A DNA stretch of 64,000 nucleotides, from positions 1,922,001-1,986,000 of the forward strand of contig OZ242210.1 of NCBI GenBank assembly GCA_965206315.1, in the 5' to 3' direction. The stretch's first letter is position 1. Each line of letters begins with the position of its first letter. The notes under the pieces were generated by a model. It was not told the origin of the DNA. It did no database searches and saw only the letters and a list, made by a program, of their open reading frames with translations. This document shows positions 49,301 to 58,261 of the stretch, piece after piece. The position numbers were made by a program, and so were the translations under genes. The DNA is from Bin16 sp965206315 (lineage in GTDB: Bacteria > Chloroflexota > Dehalococcoidia > Lucifugimonadales > Australimonadaceae).

Positions 49301-52300
49301 AGGAACGCGTTGGCCGCGGCGTGGTTCGCCTGGCCGGGGTTGCCGAGAACGCCCGCCACGCTCGAGAACAGGACGAACATGTCCAGGTCCCGCCCGATGG
49401 TTGCGCGATGCAGGTGCCAGGCGCCGAGCACCTTCGGCCACAGCACCTCCTCGAACCGCTCCCAGCTCTGGTTCGTCAGCGCCGCGTCCGAAAGCACGCC
49501 CACGCTGTGGATGACCCCCGCCAGCGGCGGCAGCGCCGAGTCGATGCGCTCCAGCATCCGGTCGACGGCCTCCGCGTCCGTGACGTCCGCGATCTCCACC
49601 TGCACGGCGACGCCGCGTCTCTGCAGCGCGTCGATCGCCTCGGCAACCTCGGGGTCCGGAGGGCGGCGACCGTTCAGCACGATCGCGCCCGCGCCCCGCT
49701 CTGCCAGCCACTCCGCCAGCGCGCACCCGATGCCGCCGAGTCCGCCGGTCACCAGGTACGTCCTGTCCTCGCGCAGCCTCCCGCTCTCCAGGGGTGACGT
49801 CGTAAACACGATCTTCCCGATGTGCCGCGCCGCCCGCATGAACTTCATCCCCGGTCCGGCTTCCGTCATCGACCACCGGCTGTGGACGAGCGGCCTCACC
49901 TCTCCCGCCGCCAGCTGTTGCATGACGCGCCGCAGGGCGTTCCCGGGCGTCTCAGGATCGTGCTCTTTCAGCACGTCCAGCATCAGGATCGCGTAGGAGA
50001 CGTCCGGCCGTACCGCCGCCATCTCCTCCTCGGTCAGGATGTCCAGCCGGCCCAGTTCGATGAACCGCCCCCCCTGTGCGAGGCACGACAGGCTCGCGTC
50101 GATGAAGCCCTCTCCCGTGAGGCTGTTCACCACGACGTGAACGCCCTCTCCGCCCGTGGCGTCGAGTATCTCCTGCCCGAACTTCGTCGAGCGGCTGTCG
50201 AAAACGTGCTGCACTCCCAGCGAGCGCAGGTACGCCTGCTTCGGCGCGCTCGCCGTCGCGAACACCTCTGCGCCTGCGGCCTGCACCAGTTGGATGGCGG
50301 CCAGCCCCACGCCTCCTGCGCCGGAGTGGATGAGCACCCGGTCGCCCGGGTTCAGCCCGGAGAGATCGAACGACAGCGCCGCCGAGACGAATGCGGTCGG
50401 GATCGTGGCAAGCTCCGTTGTTGAAAAGCCGGGCGGAACAGGAGACACCATCTCCTCACGAGTGATCGCCTCCGACCCGAACGTCCCGAACGCCAGCCCG
50501 ACGATCCGCTCGCCCACCGAGACGCTGGTTACGTCGGAGCCTACTTCGAGCACTTGCCCACAGAACTCGCCGCCCAGTAATCCCTCGTCGATGAGGCCAA
50601 GCGCACGGAACAGGTCCCAGAAGTTCAGCCCCGCAGCCTCGACCGCCACGCGGACGTCCCGCGGTTCTAGGGGACGGGCAGGGAAGGGCCCGATCTGCAG
50701 CCCTTCGAGCGCGCCGCCCGCGTCCGGCTCCAGCAGCCAGGCCGAGTCTTCCGCCAGCGTCAGCCGTTCAGTCGCGCTGCCGGCTCGGACGAGCCGTGCT
50801 GCCTGGCGGTACCCGAGGCGGTACGCGATATGAGTTTCCGCGTCCGGGTACAGCAGTTCGTTGACGAGGTCGGACACCGGGGCCTGCGCTCGGGGGTCGA
50901 GGTCGATCATCCTCGGCTGGAGGTGCGCCGCCTCCCGCGCCATGACCTTCCCGAAGCCCCACAGAGTCGCACCGGCGATCTCCCCGCCCTGCTCCTTCTC
51001 CAGCACTTGCCCGCCTCGCGTGAGCAGCCAGAATCCCTTTACGGGAGTCGCGTCGGCGTCGGTGATGCCCTGCGCGAGTGCCAGCGCGCTCGCTGCCGCA
51101 TGTCTTACGTCCTGTGCGAATTCCTCCGCTGAGGCATCCGGGCCGTGTCCGTCCAGTCCCATGAGGTGCACGATGCCGTTGAGCGGCACGTCCGCGGGCA
51201 GCCCGTCGAACAACGAGCGCCACAACTCGCGGCTCTCCGGCTCCACCTCCGCGCCCGCCTGCACCACAGTCTGGTTGTGCGCCGACAGTGCCGCTGCGAG
51301 TTCCTCCGCCACGCCGCTGTTGTCGCCCGCGAGAACCCAGACGCCTGCCGGTTCCATCACTTCCGCCGGGCCCTGCGCCATGATGACGCCCCTGTCCGGC
51401 TCCGCGTCCGCGGATGCCTCGACCCCCAGCACCTCCGCCTCCACGAAGCCCGCGTCGCCGAGCGCCTGCCGCCACACCGCGGGACTCGCCAGCGCGTGGT
51501 GCGGGCGGTACGAGTCCGCGAACCGCCACCAGCCGTCCAGCTGTCCGAACGTGAGGTCGAGCCAGCCCTGTCCGCGAAGGTTTTCGAGCGCCAGCAACTG
51601 TCCCGATGGCGCGAGCAGGTCGCGGCAATGTCTGAGCGTCTCCTCGAGGTAGCGGGTCGCGTGCAGCACGTTCGACGCGATCACGAGATCGTAGCCGTGC
51701 GAGTCGTAGCCCTGGGCGATCGGGTCTTTCTCGATGTCCAGCACCCGGTACTCGATCGACGCTTCGCTCCCGCCGAAGCGCCCCTCCGCCTCCGCGAAGA
51801 ACCCTGCCGATATGTCCGTGTAGACGTAGTCGAACCGGCCTGCCGGCAGTTCCGGCAACACCAACTCCGTCGCCGACCCCGTACCGGCCCCGACCTCCAG
51901 CACGCGCAATCGCCGTCCGTCAGGGAACGCTTCCAGCAGCGCCGCGACGGCGTCACCAAGCATCCGGTTCGCCGCCTTCGCCACCGGCGCCCGCATGTAC
52001 AGGTCGGCGGCTGTCGGCTCTCCGCTGCTGAACAGCAGCGTGAGCGGGTCTGCGCGCCCGACGAGCACGTCTGCAAGCGCATTGGCCGACCGGCGGAACA
52101 GCCCGACCTCGACTGAGCCGTGCGCGTAGCGCGACGCCATTCCGTCCGCGAACGCTTCGGGGTCGCTCGGCACCGCTTCCGACAGCGAATCGTCAGGCCC
52201 GACCAGCACGACGAAGCCGTCGCCCTGCGTCTCCACGATGCCGGCCCGCGCCAGCAGTTCGAACAGCCGCCGGAACAGGCGCGTGTGCTCGGCCGAGACT

Positions 52301-55300
52301 CCGAAACGCTCCCGCAGGGGTTCGGGCTCGACCGTTTCCCCGACCTTGCGCTCCCACCCCAACTGCTCGAGCGCCGCGAGCGCGTACCGCCACGACAGCC
52401 GTTCGAGGTCCGTCAGTAGCGCTGTGCGCTCGTCCGCTCCGACACCCTCTGCAACCAGGTACTCGGAGAATGGCCCGGAACGTGCCGCGATAGCTGACGG
52501 CCCCGGAAGGAAGTCCGCGGAAGGCATCCCCTCCGGAAGCGGTTTGTCGCGCCAGACGATCTCGTAGAGGAGGTCGTTCACGCCCTCGGTCCCTGAGAGC
52601 ACGGCTGCGCGCGTCGCCCGTTTCACCGTGTACCCGCTCAACCCCCCGAGCTCGACGCCGTCTGGGGAGTAGAAGCGCAGGTCGCCCGCGAACACCTCCC
52701 GCGGTCCGGCGGCTGCGCTCTCCTCGTCGGCGTCGCGGGCACTCGCGGCATCGCGGACGCTCTCCCGTATGCGCGCGTAGCAGATCACCCGCTCCGGCAA
52801 CTGCTCTGCCAACCGGAGCGATTCCCAACCGAACGGCAGGTAAGTCGTTCCGTCTTCGAGTCCCGCCCGGTTGCGCGCCGCCGCCATTACCTGGAAGCAG
52901 CCGTCCAGCAGGACCGGGTGCACGGGCAGACTCGCGCCGTCCACGGCGTCCGGCAGGACTATCTCGCCGACCGCCTCGCCCTCCCTGCACCAGAGCCCCT
53001 GGAGCGTGCGGAACAGCGGGCCGAGGTTGATGTTGGTTTCGGCGCGAGCGCGGTAGAACGCAGGGACGTCCTCTTTCGACATGCCCGCCTTGAGTTGGTC
53101 GACGTCGATCCGCTCGCGCGACTGTCCCGCCGACCCGGACGACACTTGCCCCTGCGCGTGCAGCGTCCACCCTTCTTCCCCGTCCTCCCGGCTGAATATC
53201 TCGAACCTGCGCGGGGATGCTCCCTCCGGGGCATCGAGCACCATTTGGACGCTCCGGCCTTCCTGCGCGGCGGCTTGTTCGCCGTCCTGCTCGGGCAGGA
53301 CCAGCGGCGTGACCAGTTGCATCTCCTCGACGACGACCGCCCCCTGCGTGCTCGACAGCACCGACGCTGCCATCGCACCGTACAGCGCGCCCGGTGCGAT
53401 GACCCGTCCGAACACCCGGTGGTCGTTCAGCCATGCCGGGTCGGTCGGGAGTAGCTCCGTCTCGAACAGCGTCTCGCCCTTGGGAGAATCATGCCGCGTG
53501 CCCAGCAACGGATGCCCTGCGGCCACGCGCCGCCGTCGCACTTCGTCGACCCAGTACGACTGCCGCTGGAACGGGTAGCCCGGCAGCGCCACTCGCCGCC
53601 GCGACTCCCCGCCGAACAGCCCGGCGAACGAGAACGGGATGCCCGCCTCGTACGCTGCGGCGGCCCCTTCGACGAACCCGCCGGTCGAGTCGAGGACCGG
53701 CTCTGCCGGGTCTCGCGGCGGTCGATGGAGGCTCGACAGCACCGCCGGTGCGGCGCTCGACTCCGGCCAGGCGAGGTTCGCCATCGGCCCCAGTACTGCG
53801 TGCGGCCCCAGCTCCACCACTGCGTCCACGCCCATCTCCGCCAGCGTTTCGACGCACCCTCGGAACGCCACCGGCTGCCGCGCGTGCCGACGCCAGTACG
53901 CCGGGTCCTGCACGCCGCCCGGTTCGATGAGTTGGCCCGTCACGTTGCTCACCAACGGGATGGCTGGCTGTGCGACCGCGATGCCCTCGATCACTGCAGC
54001 AAGGTCGTCCAGCGCCGGCTCCACGAGCACGCTGTGGTAGCCGGGGCTGCTCCGCAGCCGGTTCACGCGAAGCCCCTCCGCTTCGAACCGCTGCACGATC
54101 TGCTCGACCTCCCCCGCCTCGCCGCTCACCACCTGGTGCGCTCCGTTGTCCGCCGCGACGCTCAGCCCCAGCCCGTCGGACGCCGCGTTCCACGCCTCGA
54201 GCGTCTCCGCAACGTGCGGTGCTGGCGCGAAGACCGCCGCCATCGCCCCAGCCACCGGCAGCGACGCCATCAGCTCGCCGCGCGTCGACGCGAAGCGCAG
54301 CCCGTCCTCGAGGCTGAAGACGCCCGCCGTCTGCGACGCCGCGATCTCCCCCAGGCTGTGGCCCATCACCACGTCCGGACGCACGCCCAGGCTCGACCAC
54401 AGCGCGGTCAGCCCGCACTGGAGCGCGTACGTTGCGGGCTGCGTCCACGCGGGGTCGTCCAGGTCGCCCGCCGCGCCCGGACGGCCGAACAGCACGTCCA
54501 GCAGCGACGCGCCCCGATGCTCCTGCACCCACCGCTCGCACCGGTCCAGCACCGCGCGGAAGACGGGCTCGCTGTCGTACAACGCCGCTCCCATCCCGAC
54601 CCACTGGCTGCCCTGGCCGGTGTAGACGAACGCCACTTTCGACGGGGCTCGCGGCTCCGGCCCGTCGGGCGTCTCGTCGCCTTCCGCGACCTCCCGCAGC
54701 CGCTCGCGCAGCGACGCCGCGTCGCGGAACACGACGCCTGCGCGGTGCGGGAAGTGGCTCCGTCCCACGCTCGCTGTCCACGCCGTGTCCGACAGCGCTT
54801 CGTCGCTCGCGGCGCTGTCGGGTGGGAACTGCTCGGGGTGCTCGTCGAGCCATGCGATGTACCGTTCCGCCTGCTCCCGGAGCGCCTGCCTCGACTTCCC
54901 CGACAGCGGCAGCAGCCGCGTTCCGCGCGCGCCAGGCGCTGCTTCTTCCGTCGTCGAGACGTCTGGTCCCTTCCCCCTTGATGGGGGAAGGCTAGGATGG
55001 GGGTGGATGGCCACCGAAGGTCCTGCGGGCAGGCCGTTCTCCGAGCCAGCGGCGATCGGCTCGCCGTACCCCTCCACGATGACGTGCGCGTTCGTGCCGG
55101 ACCACCCGAAGCCGCTGATGCCTGCACGCGGCGGACGGTCGGCAACGACCGGCCACTCCATCGTCTCCGACGCGACCCGCACTGTCAGCCGCTCCCACTC
55201 GATCTCCGGGTTCGGGGTGCTGAAGTTCAGGTGCTTCGGGATGACGCGGTGCTTCATCGCCAGCATCACCTTGATGAGGCTGGCGGCCCCCGCCGCCGAC

Positions 55301-56400
55301 TCCAGGTGCCCGATGTTCGTCTTCACCGACCCCACGAGCAGCGGACGGTCTGCCTTACGTCCCCTGCTGTACACCGTTCCCGTGGCCTGCATCTCGATCG
55401 GGTCGCCCACCGGCGTTCCCGTCCCGTGCGCCTCCACGTAGTCCACTTCCCACGGCTCCAGCCCGGCCCGAAGCAGCGCCGCCTCGATCACCTGCTCCTG
55501 GGCGGGCTCGCTCGGCACCGTCAGCCCCGGGCTCGCCCCGTCCTGGTTGAGCGCTGACCCACGGATGACGCCCCATATCCGGTCGCCGTCCGCCTCCGCC
55601 TCGCTCAGCCGCTTCAGCACGAGGATGCCGCAGCCCTCGCCCCGCACGTAGCCGTTCGCCGCCGCGTCGAACGTCTTGCAGCGCCCGTCCGGCGCCAGCA
55701 TCCCCGCGTTCGCCCGCAACTCCAGCAGCCGCCCGGACAGGATCGCGTGCACGCCCCCCGCGAGCGCGAGGTCCGCCTCGCCGCGCTGCAGCCCGGTCAC
55801 CGCCTGGTGCACCGCCACGAGCGACGAGGAGCACGCCGTGTCCACCGCTATCGCCGGCCCTTGCAGCCCGAGCGCGAACGCGACGCGCCCGATGGCCGTG
55901 TTGAACGACGTGCCCGTGACCGTGTAGAGGCTCGCCGCGGGGTCGGCGGTGTCGCTGACGCCCAGGATGAGCCCCCGGTACTCGTTGTTGCTGATCCCCG
56001 CGTAGACGCCCGTGCGGCTGCCCTTCAGCGTGTCCGGGTCTATCCCGGCGTCTTCGAGCGCGCGCCAGCTCGTCTCCAGCATCAGCCGCTGCTGCGGGTC
56101 CAGCAGCTGCGCCTCCACCGGCGAGATGCGGAAGAACCCTGCGTCGAACTGGTCGATGTTGTCGATGTACGCTCCGAACCGGCACGCCTCGGCTTGGACT
56201 GCAGGGTCGGGGAACAGGTAGCCCACGCGCCCGACGCCGGAGCCCGGAACGCCCTCGATGACCGCACTCTCGCCCGCTTCGAGCTGGCGCCAGAACGCCG
56301 GAAGCCCCGTGGCGCTGGGGAACCGGCACGCCATCCCCACCACCGCGATCGGCTCGGCGGGCTGCCCGCCGGATACCTCCGCCTTCCCTTCGGATGCCAT
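46303..56400 (-). CDS. Type I polyketide/fatty-acid synthase, KS-AT-DH-cMT-ER-KR-ACP-KS-AT*
   Basis: The start is the ATG at 56400 (GAGGGGGAAGG upstream), giving 3365 residues. Domains (approximate residues): KS 16-440 with C190 in DTACSSSL; AT 590-900 with S682 (GHSLGE) and H789; DH 965-1250 with H994 (HRVFGRVIAP); C-methyltransferase 1440-1640 (VLEVGAGTGS); ER 1900-2200 (HSGAGGVG); KR 2215-2400 (TGGLGGIG), whose usual catalytic Tyr is H2360; ACP with S2523; second KS 2589-3005 with C2754; AT* 3145-3330 with G3235 replacing Ser (GHGPGE), no catalytic His region, and about 150 residues missing. One complete reducing, methylating module predicts saturated alpha-methyl acyl chains; GHSLGE hints at malonyl-CoA. 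The AT1 linker contains a translated repeat (465-479). Discrete ACP, PPTase and hydrolase follow. Confidence 0.96.
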   Translation of the reverse strand: MASEGKAEVSGGQPAEPIAVVGMACRFPSATGLPAFWRQLEAGESAVIEGVPGSGVGRVGYLFPDPAVQAEACRFGAYIDNIDQFDAGFFRISPVEAQLLDPQQRLMLETSWRALEDAGIDPDTLKGSRTGVYAGISNNEYRGLILGVSDTADPAASLYTVTGTSFNTAIGRVAFALGLQGPAIAVDTACSSSLVAVHQAVTGLQRGEADLALAGGVHAILSGRLLELRANAGMLAPDGRCKTFDAAANGYVRGEGCGILVLKRLSEAEADGDRIWGVIRGSALNQDGASPGLTVPSEPAQEQVIEAALLRAGLEPWEVDYVEAHGTGTPVGDPIEMQATGTVYSRGRKADRPLLVGSVKTNIGHLESAAGAASLIKVMLAMKHRVIPKHLNFSTPNPEIEWERLTVRVASETMEWPVVADRPPRAGISGFGWSGTNAHVIVEGYGEPIAAGSENGLPAGPSVAIHPHPSLPPSRGKGPDVSTTEEAAPGARGTRLLPLSGKSRQALREQAERYIAWLDEHPEQFPPDSAASDEALSDTAWTASVGRSHFPHRAGVVFRDAASLRERLREVAEGDETPDGPEPRAPSKVAFVYTGQGSQWVGMGAALYDSEPVFRAVLDRCERWVQEHRGASLLDVLFGRPGAAGDLDDPAWTQPATYALQCGLTALWSSLGVRPDVVMGHSLGEIAASQTAGVFSLEDGLRFASTRGELMASLPVAGAMAAVFAPAPHVAETLEAWNAASDGLGLSVAADNGAHQVVSGEAGEVEQIVQRFEAEGLRVNRLRSSPGYHSVLVEPALDDLAAVIEGIAVAQPAIPLVSNVTGQLIEPGGVQDPAYWRRHARQPVAFRGCVETLAEMGVDAVVELGPHAVLGPMANLAWPESSAAPAVLSSLHRPPRDPAEPVLDSTGGFVEGAAAAYEAGIPFSFAGLFGGESRRRVALPGYPFQRQSYWVDEVRRRRVAAGHPLLGTRHDSPKGETLFETELLPTDPAWLNDHRVFGRVIAPGALYGAMAASVLSSTQGAVVVEEMQLVTPLVLPEQDGEQAAAQEGRSVQMVLDAPEGASPRRFEIFSREDGEEGWTLHAQGQVSSGSAGQSRERIDVDQLKAGMSKEDVPAFYRARAETNINLGPLFRTLQGLWCREGEAVGEIVLPDAVDGASLPVHPVLLDGCFQVMAAARNRAGLEDGTTYLPFGWESLRLAEQLPERVICYARIRESVRDAASARDADEESAAAGPREVFAGDLRFYSPDGVELGGLSGYTVKRATRAAVLSGTEGVNDLLYEIVWRDKPLPEGMPSADFLPGPSAIAARSGPFSEYLVAEGVGADERTALLTDLERLSWRYALAALEQLGWERKVGETVEPEPLRERFGVSAEHTRLFRRLFELLARAGIVETQGDGFVVLVGPDDSLSEAVPSDPEAFADGMASRYAHGSVEVGLFRRSANALADVLVGRADPLTLLFSSGEPTAADLYMRAPVAKAANRMLGDAVAALLEAFPDGRRLRVLEVGAGTGSATELVLPELPAGRFDYVYTDISAGFFAEAEGRFGGSEASIEYRVLDIEKDPIAQGYDSHGYDLVIASNVLHATRYLEETLRHCRDLLAPSGQLLALENLRGQGWLDLTFGQLDGWWRFADSYRPHHALASPAVWRQALGDAGFVEAEVLGVEASADAEPDRGVIMAQGPAEVMEPAGVWVLAGDNSGVAEELAAALSAHNQTVVQAGAEVEPESRELWRSLFDGLPADVPLNGIVHLMGLDGHGPDASAEEFAQDVRHAAASALALAQGITDADATPVKGFWLLTRGGQVLEKEQGGEIAGATLWGFGKVMAREAAHLQPRMIDLDPRAQAPVSDLVNELLYPDAETHIAYRLGYRQAARLVRAGSATERLTLAEDSAWLLEPDAGGALEGLQIGPFPARPLEPRDVRVAVEAAGLNFWDLFRALGLIDEGLLGGEFCGQVLEVGSDVTSVSVGERIVGLAFGTFGSEAITREEMVSPVPPGFSTTELATIPTAFVSAALSFDLSGLNPGDRVLIHSGAGGVGLAAIQLVQAAGAEVFATASAPKQAYLRSLGVQHVFDSRSTKFGQEILDATGGEGVHVVVNSLTGEGFIDASLSCLAQGGRFIELGRLDILTEEEMAAVRPDVSYAILMLDVLKEHDPETPGNALRRVMQQLAAGEVRPLVHSRWSMTEAGPGMKFMRAARHIGKIVFTTSPLESGRLREDRTYLVTGGLGGIGCALAEWLAERGAGAIVLNGRRPPDPEVAEAIDALQRRGVAVQVEIADVTDAEAVDRMLERIDSALPPLAGVIHSVGVLSDAALTNQSWERFEEVLWPKVLGAWHLHRATIGRDLDMFVLFSSVAGVLGNPGQANHAAANAFLDQLAGHRRALGLPGQTIAWGAWSGLGEAEEQRERIARQLEAAGTGWITPEQGLKAFDEILRQNMTAGMVASVDWQVFSEGHEQRPPLLEDLLATTEDSAAEANASRGDVLSGLWDASMEEREQMLASFLQRELQAVMRLPTPPAASVEFSQLGMDSLMAVELRNRVNRAFAGEYVAPNTVVFDYPSVAELARHLAGELGEPAEAVPLERRTPEGQPRSDVKDGIAIVGMACRFPGAEDISDFWRQLIAGESAIADGREGSGDWYGAVGDPAAKESTFLRGAFVKDIDLFDSRFFRIAPIEARMMDPQQRMMLETSWQALEDAGIDPDRLRGSRTGVYAGVGGSEYRDLIQTSGRFNSYLGTTGSVTVGRVAFALGLEGPAMPMDMACASSLAAVHQAVAGLQHGEVDLALAGGVNTVLSTSVTRFMDDLGMLSASGECRTFDADADGYVRGEGCGIVVLKRLSDAEADGDRIWGVIRGSAVNQNGASMGLTVPKGPAQERVIEEALARAGVEPSDVDYLEAHGVGSNLGDPIEVRAAAAVYGKGREADRPLLIGSVKTNIGHLESAAGIAALIKAVLAMEHGVIPKQLHLDNPNPNVDWDQLPVRVTTATTNWPTVAGRPPRAGVSAFGMSGTNSHVIVEGYGAPEDAGAGNGWAAGPSMPVAVPVAEPALDGASAGRRARLLPLSGKTGRALRELAERYLSWLDEYPEQFPSDSTADGAALSDMAWTASVGRSHFPYRAGVVFRDAASLRDGLRAVAERDGMPEEQEPRAASRVAFVYTGEGGQWMETGEALYESEPVFRAVLDRCDAVLREVRESSLLDLMFGRPGAAGDLDDPAWSQPAVYALECALTALLSSVGVRPDVVVGHGPGEISASQAAGVFSLEDGLRAAARRGELMASGVPDGLETALDGIAVAAPSIPLVSSLAEEPGSDLVVELGLNHGFAEALAGAYEAGLPLSFPGLFAGESRRRVALPGYPFQRRRHWVEPLERLIPGSSGC
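54965..55007 (-). repeat. Dispersed repeat family 1 inside the PKS gene
   Basis: A full family 1 unit (CCCTTCCCCCTTGATGGGGG and following) lies in frame in the KS1-AT1 linker and is translated as HPHPSLPPSRGKGP. The corresponding linker of the second module has no such stretch. Confidence 0.9.
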
Positions 56401-56445
56401 CGCCTTCCCCCTCTGACCCGCGCCGGGCCACGGACTGACAACTGC

Positions 56446-56474
56446 ATTATAAGACTGCTGCGTCGCACGTCCTG
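56446..56474 (-). promoter_or_regulatory. Candidate promoter of the PKS operon
   Basis: A perfect TATAAT lies on the minus strand at 56451-56446, 45 bases before the PKS ATG. The -35 region (CAGGAC or GCAGGA, depending on spacing) is weak, so an activator may be needed. Confidence 0.5.
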
Positions 56475-56516
56475 CCGTTCCTGCGGAGTCCCGCGCTTTA
56501 GCGCGCAACCTCGCAT

Positions 56517-56615
56517 GGTGTAGGGGCGTCCCTTGTGGGCGCCCTGCCTGCCCCCCTCTCCTGGGGGAGAGGGGAACGCGCTTTAGCGCGCGGGTGAGGG
56601 TTGGCGGCGCGCGGG
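56517..56615. repeat. Dispersed repeats (families 3 and 2) between PKS and ligase
   Basis: GTGTAGGGGCGTCCC/GGGCGCCC (family 3) followed by a CCCCTCTCCTGGGGGAGAGGGG hairpin and GCGCGCTTTAGCGCGC-type repeat (family 2) in the divergent intergenic region. Confidence 0.75.
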
Positions 56616-56671
56616 TGAGGTCCGCCCGCGTTGACGCCCACCGGCGCGTCGGTTAGTTTCACGCCGAACCC

Positions 56672-58249
56672 ATGAGCCGCCCATCCCTCGCCCCCTACAA
56701 CCCGGAGCCCGTGCAGCGACTGCTGCGACAGGCAGCCGAGCGATGGCCCGGCGAGACTGCCATCGTCGACGGCGAGCGCCGGTTCACGTTCGCGGAGCTG
56801 GACGACTGCTCCGGCAGGTTCGCGTCCGCGCTCGCGGCGATGGGCCTCGGCAGGGGCGATATCGTCGGCATCCTCTCCCCCAACTGCGCCGAGTTCGAGA
56901 TCGCCTTCTTCGGCATCCTCAGGGCGGGCGCCACCGTTACCACCGTCAACTCCGGCTACCGCGAGCGCGAGATCGCCTACCAGTTGGAAGCGTCCGGCGC
57001 GCAGGCGCTCATCGTCCACCACACGCTGGCCGCCGCCGACCTCGCGCTCTCTGGTGTCGAAGGAGTGAAGGAGCGCATCCTCATCGCGGAGACAGCGGAC
57101 GACGCGACGCCCTCGTTCTGGCCGCTCATCGAGGCGCAGGACGGCCCGCCGTCCGATCCCGCGCTCAACCCCTACGAGGACATCGCCGCGCTGCCGTTCT
57201 CCTCCGGCACCACCGGCCTGCAGAAGGGCGTCATGCTCACCCACGCCAACCTCTACACGAACGTCCGGCAGAACCTCGGACGCACCGGCGAGGAGGGCGT
57301 CGTCCGACGCGGCGACGTGATGCTCGTCCACCTGCCGCTCTTCCACATCTACGGCATGACCGTCCTCCAGCTGAGCGCCATCGCTGCCGGGGCGACGCAG
57401 GTGATGATGGGGCGCTTCGACATGCGCGAGATGCTGTCGCTCATCGCGGAGCACCGCGTCTCCGTGCTCTACACCGTGCCGCCCGTCTGCCTCGGCCTCA
57501 CGCTCACGCCCCTGCTCGACGACTACGACGTGTCGTCGCTGCGCTTCCTGCTCAGCGGCGCGGCCCCGCTCTCCGGGGAGTTGCAGACGCGGCTCGCCGA
57601 CCGGCTCGGCTGCGCCGTCATTCAGGGCTACGGCCTCACCGAGACGTCGCCGATGACCAACACCGACTTCACCGACGAGCGCGGCAGGCCCGGCACCATA
57701 GGCCCCGCGATACCCGACACCGAGGAACGCGTCGTCGACCTTGAAACGGGCGAGCGCGACATGCCGCCCGGCGAGCTCGGCGAGCTGCTCGTCCGCGGCC
57801 CACAGGTGATGAAGGGCTACTACCGCCAGCCCGAGGCTACCGCCGAGGTCATCACGCCGGACGGCTGGTTCCACACCGGCGACATCGCCAGCATGGACGA
57901 GGATGGCTACGTGCGCGTCGTCGACCGCAAGAAGGAGCTCATCAAGTACAAGGGCTTCCAGGTCGCGCCCGCCGAGTTGGAGAGCCTGCTGCTGGAGCAC
58001 CCCGGCGTCGCCGACGTCGCCGTCATCCCCATGGCCGACGAGGAGGCCGGCGAGGTGCCCAAGGCGTTCGTCGTCCGCAAGGCTGAGGCCGAGCCGTCTG
58101 CCGCCGACCTCATGGCGTTCGTCGCCGAGCGCGTCGCGACCTTCAAGCAGCTGGCCGAAATCGAGTTCATCGACGCCATCCCCAAGAACGCCTCCGGTAA
58201 ACTGTTGCGGCGCGTCCTCATTGACCAGGAGCGGGCGCGGCAGGAGTAG
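56672..58249 (+). CDS. Acyl-CoA synthetase / 4-coumarate-CoA ligase-like AMP-binding enzyme
   Basis: The protein has 525 residues. It activates a carboxylic acid as acyl-AMP and then thioester: P-loop SSGTTGLQKGV near 177, LFHIYGM, YGLTETSP, GWFHTGDIASMDEDGYVRVVDRKKELIKYKG and the C-terminal lysine in NASGKLLRR. It diverges from the PKS across 271 bases. It may load the starter or activate the released acid, but could be independent; the free-standing form (no ACP or C domain) fits both. Confidence 0.94.
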   Translation: MSRPSLAPYNPEPVQRLLRQAAERWPGETAIVDGERRFTFAELDDCSGRFASALAAMGLGRGDIVGILSPNCAEFEIAFFGILRAGATVTTVNSGYREREIAYQLEASGAQALIVHHTLAAADLALSGVEGVKERILIAETADDATPSFWPLIEAQDGPPSDPALNPYEDIAALPFSSGTTGLQKGVMLTHANLYTNVRQNLGRTGEEGVVRRGDVMLVHLPLFHIYGMTVLQLSAIAAGATQVMMGRFDMREMLSLIAEHRVSVLYTVPPVCLGLTLTPLLDDYDVSSLRFLLSGAAPLSGELQTRLADRLGCAVIQGYGLTETSPMTNTDFTDERGRPGTIGPAIPDTEERVVDLETGERDMPPGELGELLVRGPQVMKGYYRQPEATAEVITPDGWFHTGDIASMDEDGYVRVVDRKKELIKYKGFQVAPAELESLLLEHPGVADVAVIPMADEEAGEVPKAFVVRKAEAEPSAADLMAFVAERVATFKQLAEIEFIDAIPKNASGKLLRRVLIDQERARQE

Positions 58250-58261
58250 GGAGGACACCCC

